A stretch of 30,686 nt of DNA, from positions 1-30,686 of the forward strand of contig JAAMPI010000600.1 in the NCBI GenBank assembly GCA_013054445.1, read 5' to 3'. Shown one piece after another: positions 1 to 11,690 of this stretch (within the stretch, counting starts at the first letter, position 1; every line of letters starts with the position of its first letter). Position numbers and translations under genes: made by a program. The notes under the pieces are model-generated. The model was not told the origin of the DNA. It saw only the letters and a program-made list of their open reading frames with translations, and ran no database searches. This stretch comes from Cudoniella acicularis (lineage: Eukaryota > Ascomycota > Leotiomycetes > Helotiales > Helotiaceae).

Positions 1-3000
1 TTTATCTTTTATAATAGTTTTCTATTTAATTATCTATTTGATTTTATTATAAATAGGAAAAGAGATATATATTAGAAGATTTTAAAGTATTTATTAATAT
101 ATTAATAAAAAAAGGTTTATTTTATAAAATAATAGATTTTTTATAATAATAATTATTTATAGTATTAGGTTTTTAGGCTTTATATATAATTTCTTTTAAA
201 AAAAGCTTAGTTAAACCTTTTAATAATTAGACTATTTCTTAATAGTTATATTAAATAGTAAGGTTAAGAGATATATAATAAGAAGAATTATTAGTTATAA
301 GATTATATCTAGCTAAAATAACTTTATCTATAATCTAGTTAATATTAAAGTTCTTTAGAATTAAGGATATATTTTTATTTAATTAGTATTTATATTTATA
401 TTATAGTTTAAATTTAGGTATTAGTCTAAATTAGTCTTAGATAAATTAGCTAGCTACTTTATTATAATAAGATAATAAAGTTTATATTCTCTCTTTATTA
501 ATAAACTTAGTATAAGTATAAAATAAAGTTCTTTAGTTATTATCTAAAAGAGAGATATTAGTATTAGCCTAGAGAAGATAATAAACCGATTCTTAATAGC
601 CTAATATATAAGTGTTATAGAGTAGAGTTCTATTATAAGAATCGTATTAATTAATTATTATCTTATAGTTCTATAGATAATATTAGTTTAAAAGATTTAT
701 TAAGGAATATTAAATATTAAAAATAATAGATATTAATACTTATTTTATAAAGATAGCTAATAATATTACTTTTATAAGCTTAATAAGCTAGATATAGAGT
801 ATTATAGCCTGTTTTTATTAGTATAATAAGATCTATGTCTTTTTTAATAAGATAAAGTAATAGAGCTTCTAAGTATATTATAATAAGATAGAGTATTATT
901 ATATTATTAATATCTTAATAGTTTATATCTATCTTTTCCTAGCTTTTATATATATAATTAGGCCTAGTTTAAAAATTCTTTTCTAATAAGGTCTTAAGAA
1001 GGTTAAGAGGGTTTTTAAGAATACTATTTATTATATTTATACTAGTATAATATCTAGCGACTAAACTTAATAATTAGGAAAGAGAATAAAGTATTAAGCT
1101 AGTTAACTTATAAAAATGTTCTTATAAGATAAGTTTACTAATTAAAAATATATATATTATTAAAATATATTAAGTAAGAAAAGTTTAAAATATTCTTAAA
1201 AACGTTTTTTAAGTTTTATATTAATTATATTTCTTAGAACTATATCCTTATTCTTAAGATAAATATAAAGAGACGTTATTTCTTTTTTATTCTTTAAGTT
1301 AAGTAATATATTATAATTAAGAAGCTTCTAGATAAATATATTATTATTTTCTATATTTATATAGATTTTTATATATAGATAGAATAAAGTATTCTTATTA
1401 TAATCTATCTAGTTATAATATTAATATCTATATAAGAATAATATAGTTTTTAAGCTATATATCTATAATAAATCTAATCTTATATCTATTATATTTATTA
1501 ATTTCTATATATAATTATTAACTTATAAATTATAATAGATAATAGAAATAAAATAATATAATAGTCTCTAGCCTTTAATATTAACTAGATCTTTATAACT
1601 TATATTATATTTAATAAAGGCCTTAAATTTTATCTTATAACTTATAATAATAAATAAGATAGTTCTACTATTATTATTATAGTCTTTTAAAGATATATTA
1701 AAACTTTAGAATATCTTAATAAAAGCTATAGTTTTCTTTTTATTTTTATTAAAAGTCAATTTATAATTATTATAATTTAATTTCTATAAATAAGCTTTAG
1801 GCGTATTAATATTAAAATAAGAATTTAAAAGTATTATAAATATTTTAATATTATAATAATAATTAAAAATAATAACTTTAAATATAATAATATTATCTTT
1901 AATTTTATATTATAATATATTCTTATTTTTAAAAAGAACTTAATAACCTCTAATATATATTAGGTTTGTCTAGATAGATAATTTATATTTAATAATTTAT
2001 ATATAATAGTGTTTTTACTATTATTAAGGATATTAATACTAGTTCTATACTTAAATAGAAGCTTTAACGTCTAAATGTCTTAAGTTATTCTAAGATAGCG
2101 ATAGAGTAAGGGATCACTATTCTACCTAACTACTAGTATATTTACCCTTAACTATAAAAGGCTTTTAATAGTAAATCTATTAGAGAATTCGTTTATAAAA
2201 CTTCTATCTTTAGGAAAAAGACTTAGTAGAGATATATCTTTATTAGCGTCTTTTTCTTTAATATCTACGCCTATACTAATTAATAGGTATAGAATCTATT
2301 AATATATAATATTATTTATACTTTTCTAGCCTATAACTATACTATATATAGGCGTTCTAACTAGCTCTATATATACGCGCTAGCTATAACTATTTCTGTT
2401 TAGCCGACGCTATTTTAAAGTTTAATATATATTAGCCCCTTTGTCTAGTAATAACTATATAATATAAGCACTATAAACCCGATATATAAGGTAAAGAGTA
2501 ATAGCTCTATATAACTTAGAATTTAATAACATATTAGAATTCTAAAGAATAGCTCTTACTACCTCGAATTTTCTATACTAATAACACTAGTAGAACATTT
2601 CTTTTTATTATTGTTTTTAGTATAGATATCTAAAACTTAGGATAGCGAGTTTTTATAAGAGAAATATATAAGGAATATAGTATAATAACAGGCACTTTCG
2701 ACTTCTCTCTAGATATCTAGTTATAGCGCTAAGAGGTATACGAATAGTAGTAGAGTACCTATATTATTATATATATTTATATCTCTCCTAAGATTAAGAA
2801 ATCTTTTCTAGAGAGAAATAAGACTAATATAATATTTAAGACTATATTCGCGATTATATATAGATTCTATTCTAGGCTAGAAAATATAAAGACACTATTT
2901 TATAATATAATATAAAGCTATCTTATTATTTAGATTAAGATTTAAAAGATAAGCTCTTAGATTAAGTAGAGCTTTAATAACTATAGAACGTATAATATAT

Positions 3001-5868
3001 AGTATATAATATATAGATATAAAACCTTTTAAGTCTTTTTAATAAATAAGTTTCTTAGCTAAAAAAAGAATAAGAAATTATAAGATAAGCTCTTCTTTTA
3101 TTTCTAGATTATTAAAGAGATAATATAATATATTTTAACCTTTATTATAGATAACTAAAGAATTAATACTAAATTTAAGAGTAATAAGAAATAGTATAAG
3201 GACTTTTAAAGACCTATATTTATATTAATAACTAGAGAGATATTCTTTTTAATTATAACTAGCTAGGAAAATTATTTATCTTTAAGAATCTTAAATATTT
3301 AAGTCTATTTTAAGAATATAATTAAGATAGACATAAATAATCTTATAGTTAGTATATTTAAAGATATAGTATATAAGAGATTTATTATTATTTATTAAGA
3401 TATAGATATTTATTCTTTATTTAATAAGGATTTAGACTAGTAGTCTTAAATTCTAAATAGACTAATTATAAAGTTAGTTAAAAGAGATATAGAAAAATAT
3501 TAAATAGGTTTTAATTTAGACTTTATAATATAGTTTAAAGCCTTCTTAATCTTTATAAAGATTAATAATAATAAGACTTATATTAGTATTAAGGAGTATA
3601 ATAAGTATATTAAGATATTATATTTAGATTATTAAGAAGAGAGACGATATTTTACTAGTATTAATATCTATTCTTTATTATAATAAAATTCTTATAATTT
3701 AAAATAAAGAGCTAGTTTTATAAAGATAAGATAAGCTATTATTATTAAGAATATTAAGGTCAGCCTTATATCTAAAAAGAATCTAGATATATTTAATATT
3801 CTAGTATCTATATATTATATTTAAATAATTTATATCTATATTTAATATTTATCTACCTAATACTAAGCTTCTTTATATAAGATACCGCTTTATAAAACCT
3901 AATTATTATAATATTATATATCCTTTTAAAATTATTAATAGATCTATATTTCTTTATCTATTATTAAATATTATAAGAATAATATTATAACGAATAAAGG
4001 CTTTTAGGTCTCTTATAAAAACCTAACTTATAAAACTTTATTAAAGACGTCTCTAGCTATTAAGTTTAAAACGCTTATTATTAATTTAATATAATAGGTC
4101 TAAAAAAAATCTTAATTATTAGATTCCTAGTTTAATTTAATTAAATAATCTAGATTAGATTTAGATTTAGGTATTATCGGTTAATTTTCTCTCTCTTAGA
4201 CTTTATATTTAGTTAGTAAGCTTACTACTCTTACTCAGGCGCTAATTACCCTCGGCTTACCCTCGGCTTAGTTAACCTATCTAAGTAACTCACCTAAGTA
4301 ACCTAAGTAACCTAAGTAACTTATATAAGTATTCTAAATATCTTAAATAAAATCTATTATATTATTATATATTTTAACTTCTCTTTTTTTTAATTAATTA
4401 TATTTAATCTAACTTTTATTTTCTTATATTATTTTTATTAAGTTTTAATAAAGATATTTAAAAATCTTAAATAAGTTTCTAGATCTTATAAGTTAAGTTA
4501 ATATAAATATTATTAAAAAGAATATTATTTCTTATTTTATAAATTCTCTTTTATTTTATATTTATTATAATATAAATATCTCTTTATTTTAATCTTATTA
4601 TTTAATTAACGTTTTAAATATTTTTATTTATAACTTATTTTATTAATTATCTTTTATCTATTAGTCTATATAAGCTCTTATTTTAATATTCTTAGTATTA
4701 ATAAAAGAAGTTATTAAAAAAGTTCTTTATATAATCTTATATTAAAGACTCTAATATTAAGTTAAAGATTATTAATAGAAAAAAAGATAAAAAAAAAAGA
4801 CCTCTAGTTAAGAATAAAGAAAAACTATACTTATATCCTAGTATAATAAGACTAGTAAAGGCTATTTCCTAATCTTTAATAAAATTTCTTTTAATAGTTA
4901 TCTCTTTAATAAATAAGTTTAAACTTAAACACCCTAGAGCTATTCTAGATAATATAGACGTTAAAAGATTAGGCTAGATATATTATATATAATATTATAA
5001 GTACTTATAACGACGATATTATAAGGCTAGGTTCTATTGTCCGCTCGTAAAAGGATCTTATAATAGGCTAGTAATAGGCTAAGCGGAAGCTAAAGATAGA
5101 CCTTAAAATAGTTATTACTATCTTAAATATAAGTCTTAAAAGTAGTATTTCTATATTTTTAAGTTATTATATATAATTACTAATAGAATATAGTTTATAA
5201 AAGGCCTTTTATAAAGGAAATTAGCCTACGCTATAAGAAGCGAGAGAGGAAGTATAGTATAATAATTTATTTTATTTATCTTAAAATATAATTCTAGTTA
5301 AATAATTAATATATTTATAGAAAACTAAGAACTAGATTAGAAATATAAGGCTAGCTATAGATATAAGTATTTATATTAGTAAGAGTTAGCGAGTTTATAT
5401 AATTAAATTATCGTCTTAGGTTAGGTTAAGGCCTTTATTATTATATAAGTCCTTTATGTCTTTAAACTCTTCTAGGGTTTAATAAACGACTAATAGCTAT
5501 TTTATTAAGATATTATTTTTAAAGTGTTTTAAAATAAGGATAGGAGAGCGGAGTTTACGATATAAGTTATATAAGACACTAAAAACATAATATTTGTCGG
5601 GAGGTATAATATAAAGATAAAGTACTAGTATATATTAACTGTCGATTTTAATATTATATAAAATATATTATTAAAAGCTTAATAGAAAAAAAGACTTCTA
5701 GGAGAGCTACTCTCTCCTTTATTTTATAGACAAGAATAAGCTTCTAAGAGGTTCTAGTGATTTAAAATCAACTATTAGTAGTTAGATAGACACTCTATTA
5801 TTACCTTATTATTATAACGGAACTAGGTCTACTTAACTAAAGACGGCACCTTAGGTAAGCAGGAGGTC
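1..5868. mobile_element. RIP-destroyed transposon block
   Basis: The whole stretch is very AT-rich. CpA and TpG dinucleotides are nearly absent while TpA/ApT dominate, and TAA/TAG stops crowd all six frames. This is the known outcome of repeat-induced point mutation in ascomycetes, which converts CpA to TpA in duplicated DNA. No open frame of useful length survives and I could not identify a transposase, reverse transcriptase or integrase by eye. A less mutated patch lies at about 4160-4330, and AT richness eases gradually after about 5000. The block runs into a probable 3' LTR at 5869, so at least its right part is probably the internal region of a plus-strand LTR retrotransposon; the left part may be one or more other elements. 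The left edge lies outside the window. Confidence 0.85.
4248..4318. repeat. Short tandem repeats in a RIP-poor patch
   Basis: Inside the RIP block, an 11-bp unit (accctcggctt) is repeated twice in tandem at 4248-4269 and a 9-bp unit (acctaagta) three times in tandem at 4292-4318. Imperfect relatives lie between them. The accctcggctta motif recurs at 7565-7576, near the 3' end of the NLR gene, next to several cttagg/ctaag words. The repeats may be terminal or subterminal parts of a mobile element, but I see no matching far end in the window. Confidence 0.6.
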
Positions 5869-6245
5869 TGTCGGATTAGTAGTATAGAAGTATAAGCGAT
5901 GTAATACTATAGTAGTTACTAACTAGGAAGCTTAGCACGTTATAAGTAAGGATATGTCAAAGTATAATATAAGATTACTAAAATAAGTTAAGCACGAAGC
6001 TCTTATCTAGTAAGGAAATCTCTCTACTTATATAGATCCCTTATTCCTATAGGCCGTAGGCAGCTATAGGGGCCGAAGGTCGTTCGGTCCCTCTACTAAG
6101 CTTCGGCCCTGGACTCTATCACCTGACTTGTCACGTGACTAGTCATGTGATCTCGTGACTTAGGACCCTGGTTCTCTATACTGTTTCTATTTGTCGTAGC
6201 CGAGCCTCAGGCCTAGGCCTGCACGTGATCCCTTGATTCGTGACA
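5869..6245 (+). mobile_element. Probable Gypsy-type 3' LTR
   Basis: A purine tract (aagcaggagg at 5857-5866) sits just before a TGTC start at 5869, and the segment closes with ttcgtgaca at 6237-6245. It therefore has TG...CA ends with a short tgtc/gaca inverted repeat, about 377 bp long. Inside are a TATA-like cttatatagatccc at about 6036-6050 and a 9-bp hairpin stem (gggccgaag 6070-6078 with cttcggccc 6101-6109). PPT followed by TGTC...GACA is the layout of fungal Gypsy/Ty3 3' LTRs, which makes the RIP-mutated DNA to the left the internal region of a plus-strand element. No second LTR is visible, so the call rests on layout alone. MITE1 starts about 250 bp further right. Confidence 0.5.
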
Positions 6246-6491
6246 ATTATATCCTGATTATCCTGTTATTTATTATCTGATTTTAAAATCAAGAGATAAG
6301 TCTTAAGATTAATCTCCTTATTATCTAATAACTATTACTCTATAATAACATAATATATCAGTAGATCGGCTTAATATTAGGCCGTCTTATATACTATTCT
6401 TATATAGAAGCTAGTACTAAACAGTAATAATAAAGAACCTTTTAGAAGTTAGATATACCTAAGAAAATACTATATTCTTAAATAACTACTA

Positions 6492-7104
6492 CTATCCTCC
6501 CCCCGGTTCATTAGCTATTTTACTACTTTATTACTACTATTACGATACTATCTAGCACCCTACTTCTCGTTCTACTAGGCACCTGATTATTGTTTAAAAT
6601 CGCCTAAAAATATAAAACTAATACAATTAAAGTTATTCCTACGAATATTTATATACTATAAGCGTATACTTTAGATTTTTATAAATCCTTTTCCTTTAAC
6701 AATATAACAGCACGTGACTAGCGTGCGTAGCGAGTAATATAAATAGCTTTTACCACTCGGCTATCGGGCCAAAAGGCATAAGAATAAGGTTAGAGCCTTA
6801 TTCGCTATTCTACTATATATAGTCCACAACCCGAAGTACACCCGACACGCCCCCGTCAGGGGCACGTGACGCGCATGTCACTCCAGGCCTATAACAAACA
6901 AGATTACTTAGTAGAGGGCCCTCTTCCTTTCTCCCTACTTTTTATAGCGTTGCGCAAGCCCTAGAATTAAATAATATATGCCTCCTATAGTACTGGCTAT
7001 AGAGGTGAAGAAAGGTATAGTAGGGTTATAAGTAGAGTGGTTAGGCGTGGTGATAAAGTAGTAACAAAGTAGTAAAATAGCTAATAAACCGGGGGGGGGG
7101 ATAG
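6492..7104. mobile_element. MITE-like element with poly-C inverted repeats
   Basis: The ends are inverted repeats of about 47 bp. The left arm (6492-6538) begins ctat, then a C-run of nine interrupted by one T, then ggttcattagctattttac. The right arm (7058-7104), read in reverse complement, begins ctat, ten Cs, then ggtttattagctattttac. Only about three substitutions and one C-run length difference separate the arms. Both ends are flanked by TA (6490-6491 and 7105-7106), the target duplication typical of Tc1/mariner/pogo elements. The 613-bp interior has no coding capacity, so this would be a non-autonomous element. The interior is far less RIP-mutated than the block to its left. The superfamily is inferred only from the TA duplication. 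Confidence 0.72.
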
Positions 7105-7219
7105 TATAACAACCCTAGCAATTATAGTCTTTTATATAGTCCCTATTAGGCTTAGTAGGTGGCAAATTAGGCTAACCTAATCAGGAATAATGAGGTCACG
7201 TGACCTTCCGGAGAACAAA

Positions 7220-7600
7220 GTAGAATTAGAAAGAAGGTAGTTGTCACGACTGGCTTACCCTGTACAGGCTAGCAGCGAACATATTCGATATAACTTACTA
7301 GAAGTTTTATAACAGAAACGAGGCTATAAGGCTAAGCTACTTAACCTTATAAGTATCACGTGTATATAAGCGGGTGTGGATCTAAAAATAGTTCTAGAGG
7401 GATCTTTAATAGAGCTAAAACAGGACCCGCCTCTAGAGACAAGACAAGGAAAGTATAGCCGGGCCTTAAGAGAGCTAAAACGAGTCTCTATAGATACTAA
7501 AATAACTCTTTAATACATGCTCAGGCTTACTTAGCGTGTACTTAGGCGGTGCTTAGGAATGCTCACCCTCGGCTTAAGCTTGCTCACCTATAGCTCAGGC
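7220..7600 (+). mobile_element. LTR-like start preceded by a polypurine tract
   Basis: A purine-rich stretch (gaattagaaagaagg, 7223-7237) is followed by TGTCACGACTGG starting at 7242. This resembles the polypurine tract plus U3 start of a fungal Gypsy element. A TATA-like tatataagcg lies at about 7363-7372. The 3' end of the LTR cannot be found: no matching cgtgaca occurs before the NLR gene begins at 7667. The right boundary is therefore arbitrary, and the element may be truncated. The tail (7515-7620) contains repeated ctcagg/cttagg words and the ccctcggctta motif also seen at 4248-4270. Confidence 0.35.
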
Positions 7601-7666
7601 TAAAGCAGCAGTAGCTCAGGTCTAAAGACGGAAATGGAAAATGTCATGAAAACATTCCGGTGTGGT

Positions 7667-10600
7667 TCAAGCTGTTCCCATCTCTCCCTCCAGGTTCTCA
7701 AACTCCTCCGAGAACTGAATATTGTAAGGATGGTTTGGTCCGAGTGCCTTCCTAAGGCGCAAGATTGTCTGCTGGTAAAGGACCAATGCATCCTTGTACT
7801 GCTTCCGATCTTTGAGAATCCTCGCCAAACTTGCAGTACTCTTTAATGTATGGGAATGATTTTGCCCGAGCAATTTCTTATTAATCTCAATCACACCCCG
7901 CATCATCTCCTCGGCAGCTTCTAATCGACCTTGGTCCCGCAGGACCAGGGCAAGATTATTAGTACATAAGAGAGTATCCGGGTGATCTCTCCCCAGAATC
8001 TTCTCTTGCTTCTCTAAAGAACTTCTCATTAACTTCTCCGCACCATGTAATTGTCCCTGATTCTGAAGTATTGATGCGACATTGATAGCAGCGATAAGAG
8101 TAGCTGGATGATCAACTCCAAGCAGCTTCTCGCGGCCCACTAATGACCGCCGTTGAACCTTCTCGGCCTCCGCCAGTTTCCCCTGCGCTCTGAGAATTGT
8201 TGCAAGCGTGTCAAAACCATTAAATGACGTTTGGTTCTCTGGTCCCTCGGCCCTGTCCTGACTTTCCACAGCAGTACGTGCAATCTCCTCTGCCGCTGCG
8301 TAGTTTCCTTTCTGGTATAACACCCACGCGATATCGGCTATCGTTCTAATTGTCTTCGGATGATCTGGGCCGAGTAGAGTTTGCCTTGCCTTCAATGTTT
8401 TGCGGTGCAATTCCTCGGCTAGGTCGAACTTCTCTTGGGAAACATAAGCGTTGGCAAGATGGCTCATGGCCTGTAACGTAGAGGCGTGCTCTGAGCCCAG
8501 CGTTTTTTCCCGTGAGTCTACCAAGCGTTTTCTTAGGACCTCACCCTGTTTGTAACGCCCACATCTTACCAAAAATGACCCAATCCAGTCATCAACAAGA
8601 TCCAATCTTTCGCCTTGCACATCTATTGATAGTACTGTGGCGCTACTCAGTATTGATGTACTGTCGACGTAGACTTCGATGTGTGAGAGTACTGCGTATT
8701 GACTTGATAGCGACAGCTTGAATGATTTCTGGTAGTACTTATCGAGAAGAAATGCCATGAGAATTTTCCCAGATATCAGAGTGCAATACTGACGCATCTC
8801 TTCGCTGGTTCTTAGCCGAATCCAATCTTTTACGAGAGGATGCAGAGAAAAATGGCAGAAACCGTCTTCTCCTCGGGACCAGGACTGTACCAGTGAAGTC
8901 TGTGCAAGATCATTTATTATCTCCACGAACATGTCGCTATTCCACTGCCTTTGGCCATCCAACCTTTCTCTTGTTGGATTATGCCCAGGAAGAACCTGTC
9001 CATCCGGATAGAAGGCACCGAGGCAAGGTATCAAACATTGAACTGGCCAGGAATAATGGTCAAATACCTGCGCTTGTTTGCAGTAAGCACTAAAAAGATC
9101 TTCAGAGATGTCCTTGCAATCGAAGAATGCAAATAGTATTAAAAGGTCTTCTTTCTCCTTGCCAAATTCCGCGGTACGCAGAAGTTGCTGAAACGAAAGC
9201 TCCCAGGTGGTGAAAACGTTGAGAGAAGTCTCCCTTTCGGCATTATTGCTTAATCTCCGTCGATATTGGGAGAGTTGCGGGGTGTGTTTCAATATCTTCT
9301 CTCTCTTCGCATCATAGTGACCCATGAACTGATCCATGCGAATCTTCTGCTGGCGGATATATGATCCGGCTTGCGTGATGGCTAGTGGGTGATAGGCAAG
9401 TCTTTGGACTATGTGTTTTGTGTCAAAAATGCCAGCCCGGGTCTGTTTTACCATAGTAAGACCACTCGTTTTCCAGAGTAGATCCAGAGCTTCTTCTTCT
9501 GGAAGGCCTCCAAGCTCAATGGCCGAATCCAGGTCACTGGCCAGATAGTCAGATGTCGTGTGTCTGCTTGTGAGAAGAATACAACCAGTATTTCCTTCAG
9601 GAATAAACTCCCGAATCGTATCAAAGGTTTTCGCATCGTCATAGTTATCGAAGACCATAAGCCACGAACCCTGCCAATCCCTAAATCTATCTAGTATATA
9701 TTCAATCACTTCGTTCTCGGTCACAAAATCCTTGGGGCTTTTGATATTTTCTGTTATCGTCTGGAAGCTCTTCTTAACGGTATCCTCGGATGTTGCATCA
9801 ACCCAGAAGATAGCATCCACGCCTTCCTCTTTTGCGCGACGACAGTACTCTAGCGCAATCTGTGTTTTGCCTTGTCCACCAATTCCACGTAGGACGACAA
9901 CATGTGGTCCGTATCTCCGCTCAGAAGAAAATGCCACTTTGATCTTCTCCAGGATAGCGTTTCGGCCAATAAATTCGCGTACAAGACGTCCATTTGGAAC
10001 ATGATAATGCCTACTTGGAGCCGGGGAAAGCGCCAACGAAGGATCCTTTTTGTTTAACTTTAACTGGTTGAGTGTGGACTGAATGTCGTCTAGTGTATTT
10101 TTGATACTGGGAGTGATGCTGTGGAGGTTTGTCATTTTGGATGAGAGGTCGTTCGTGAGCGCTTGAACCTCACCAATGTCCATCCTTGTCCGGCTGACTT
10201 CAGAGCTAATATCGTAAGATAGATTTCTAAGACGAAGTCAGAGACTTTCCAATGTTTGTGGTGTTTGGACTAACGAGATGATTTCAGAAATGCAAATCAA
10301 CAACGAGGATTTCTCTCTTTCAAGGTTCGCAAACAACTGAGTAATCTCCTTTTCTTTCGCTATAGCCGAGTAACCTTTTTTCAGCCGTATTAGTCGCGAA
10401 TCAGCGACGCCAACAGCTATCTTCTGCAGCGTGTGCTGAAATTCTTGGGTGTAAGTAACGCAGGTCTTGAGTATAGATTCAGTGGAGGGTGTCCCAAGTG
10501 CCGGATTTCTCTCGACTAGCCTAGCAAGATCAATAATCTATAAAAAATATTAGTGGGACTCAAAAAGGGCATTGGATTGAGACACCAGGCATGGAACTTA

Positions 10601-10833
10601 GCAAGACATAGGCAACTTTGAGCAGTAAAACCCTTAATAGAGCCCTCCAGTTAGCTGGAATAAAAAACTGCCACAAGACTTACTCGTTCAATCTGCACTA
10701 GGTGCTGTCTAATTTCTTCGGGATTTTGATACTGCTTGTAGACTTCACAAGCAAACTTGATGATCTTCGCACCAGATTCAGCCAGCTGTGCGGCTGCAGA
10801 GGCGGCACCCAGAATGGAGACAGGATCAGCCAT
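7667..10833 (-). CDS. NLR-type STAND protein (HeLo-like, NB-ARC, TPR)
   Basis: Proteins of this build are intracellular recognition switches, often in heterokaryon incompatibility or defence. I model three exons: 10833-10684, 10537-10275 and 10226-7667, giving 990 aa. Intron 1 (10683-10538, 146 bp) starts gtaagt and ends tatag. Intron 2 (10274-10227, 48 bp) starts gttagt, has a ctgac branch point and ends ttag; it removes an in-frame TGA (10238-10240). The N-terminus begins MADPVSILGAASAAAQLAES, typical of the fungal HeLo-like STAND N-terminal domain. NB-ARC follows: P-loop GIGGQGKT (about 252-259), Walker B LMVFDNYDD (about 327-335), GCILLTSRHT, and a HPLAITQAG block in the GLPL position. 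About seven 42-residue kinesin-light-chain-type TPRs (LLGxDHPxTL signature) fill roughly residues 690-985. Frame and domains look intact. If intron 2 is wrong, translation would have to start at Met 10183 and would lose most of the N-terminal domain. The ligand and partner are unknown. Confidence 0.9.
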
Positions 10834-11449
10834 ATTGAGCTGCTGGGATTTGAATTATGTTGGCTATGGTACAATGTTCGTATCAAGGGGGTTTTATTCT
10901 CTAAAACTTAAGACACGGAAACCTTGTCCATGATATCGGTGATGAGGCTGGCGCGAATGAGACGGGCACCAGTGTCTTAAACAGCAGACGCTTATCACCA
11001 GCACTCGTCGGGTTTTGGAGCAAGTGGTAAGAAATACGATCGCGTCGGCGAAATCGGTCCGGTATAGATGAGGCAGCTTTCAAAGTGAGTCGATGAAAGA
11101 TATGATAGCGCTGGGTGAGAATCTGAGGTTCGCAGGCACGATTTCAGGCAAGCCTGTCAGACACAGTCGCATGCTTTGGGGGCCATGCTCTGCTATTGGA
11201 TGTTTTGGCGGATAAACATCCACATGAAGGACGAACTACAACCTCTTCACTTCTCCGAGGAGTACACCTGTTGTTGCAGAAAAAAGGTCAACGGAGTTGG
11301 CAGAGAGGAAGTAGAGAAACGAAGCTGGTTCTCACTCTCGTTTTCAAGCGATAAGAATTGGCTGGCGTTTACAGTTAAGATGCGGTAATAATTGATAGAG
11401 GTAAGAGGGAGGAGAGTAACCGAGATCCCGACTAAAATCCCGTGATTTT
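10834..11449. other. NLR upstream region, no gene seen
   Basis: Normal base composition. This must hold the promoter of the minus-strand NLR gene, but I recognise no clear core element. The open frames here are short and resemble no family. Confidence 0.5.
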
Positions 11450-11690
11450 ACACCTAATTTCGCGAAAACTTATAAATTTTAGAATATTATAACTTATTAA
11501 CTAATAAAGTAATTAACTTGCTTTTTATAGTTTATATTTATAGTTAGTTATATTTTAATATAAAACTATAAAAAAGTTTTATTATTTATTAAATAATCTT
11601 AGTTTATATATTAAATAAATTATTTAAAAATAAAAACTTAATATTTTTAAAATGTTTATATAAAGTTTATAAAAGACTTTATAATATAGA
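11450..11690. other. Small AT-rich, RIP-like island
   Basis: About 240 bp switch abruptly to nearly pure A/T with TpA-rich words and almost no CpA/TpG, as in the large block at the left end. This looks like a small RIP-mutated transposon remnant between two intact genes. I found no inverted or direct terminal repeats. Confidence 0.55.

Noticed and set aside
1..5868. Possible plus-strand reading frames in which TAG/TAA might be RIP-altered Gln or Trp codons (for example 3150-3900)
   Set aside because: The density of stops in that frame is no lower than expected for DNA this AT-rich, and the virtual peptide matches no transposon protein I know.
7634..10004. Plus-strand open frames opposite the NLR gene (7634-7846, 8512-8721, 8893-9136, 9732-10004)
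   Set aside because: They are shadows of the minus-strand coding sequence and have no family features.
10238..10240. TGA as a nonsense mutation in the NLR gene
   Set aside because: It lies inside a 48-bp segment with donor, ctgac branch point and acceptor whose removal keeps the frame, so an intron explains it better.
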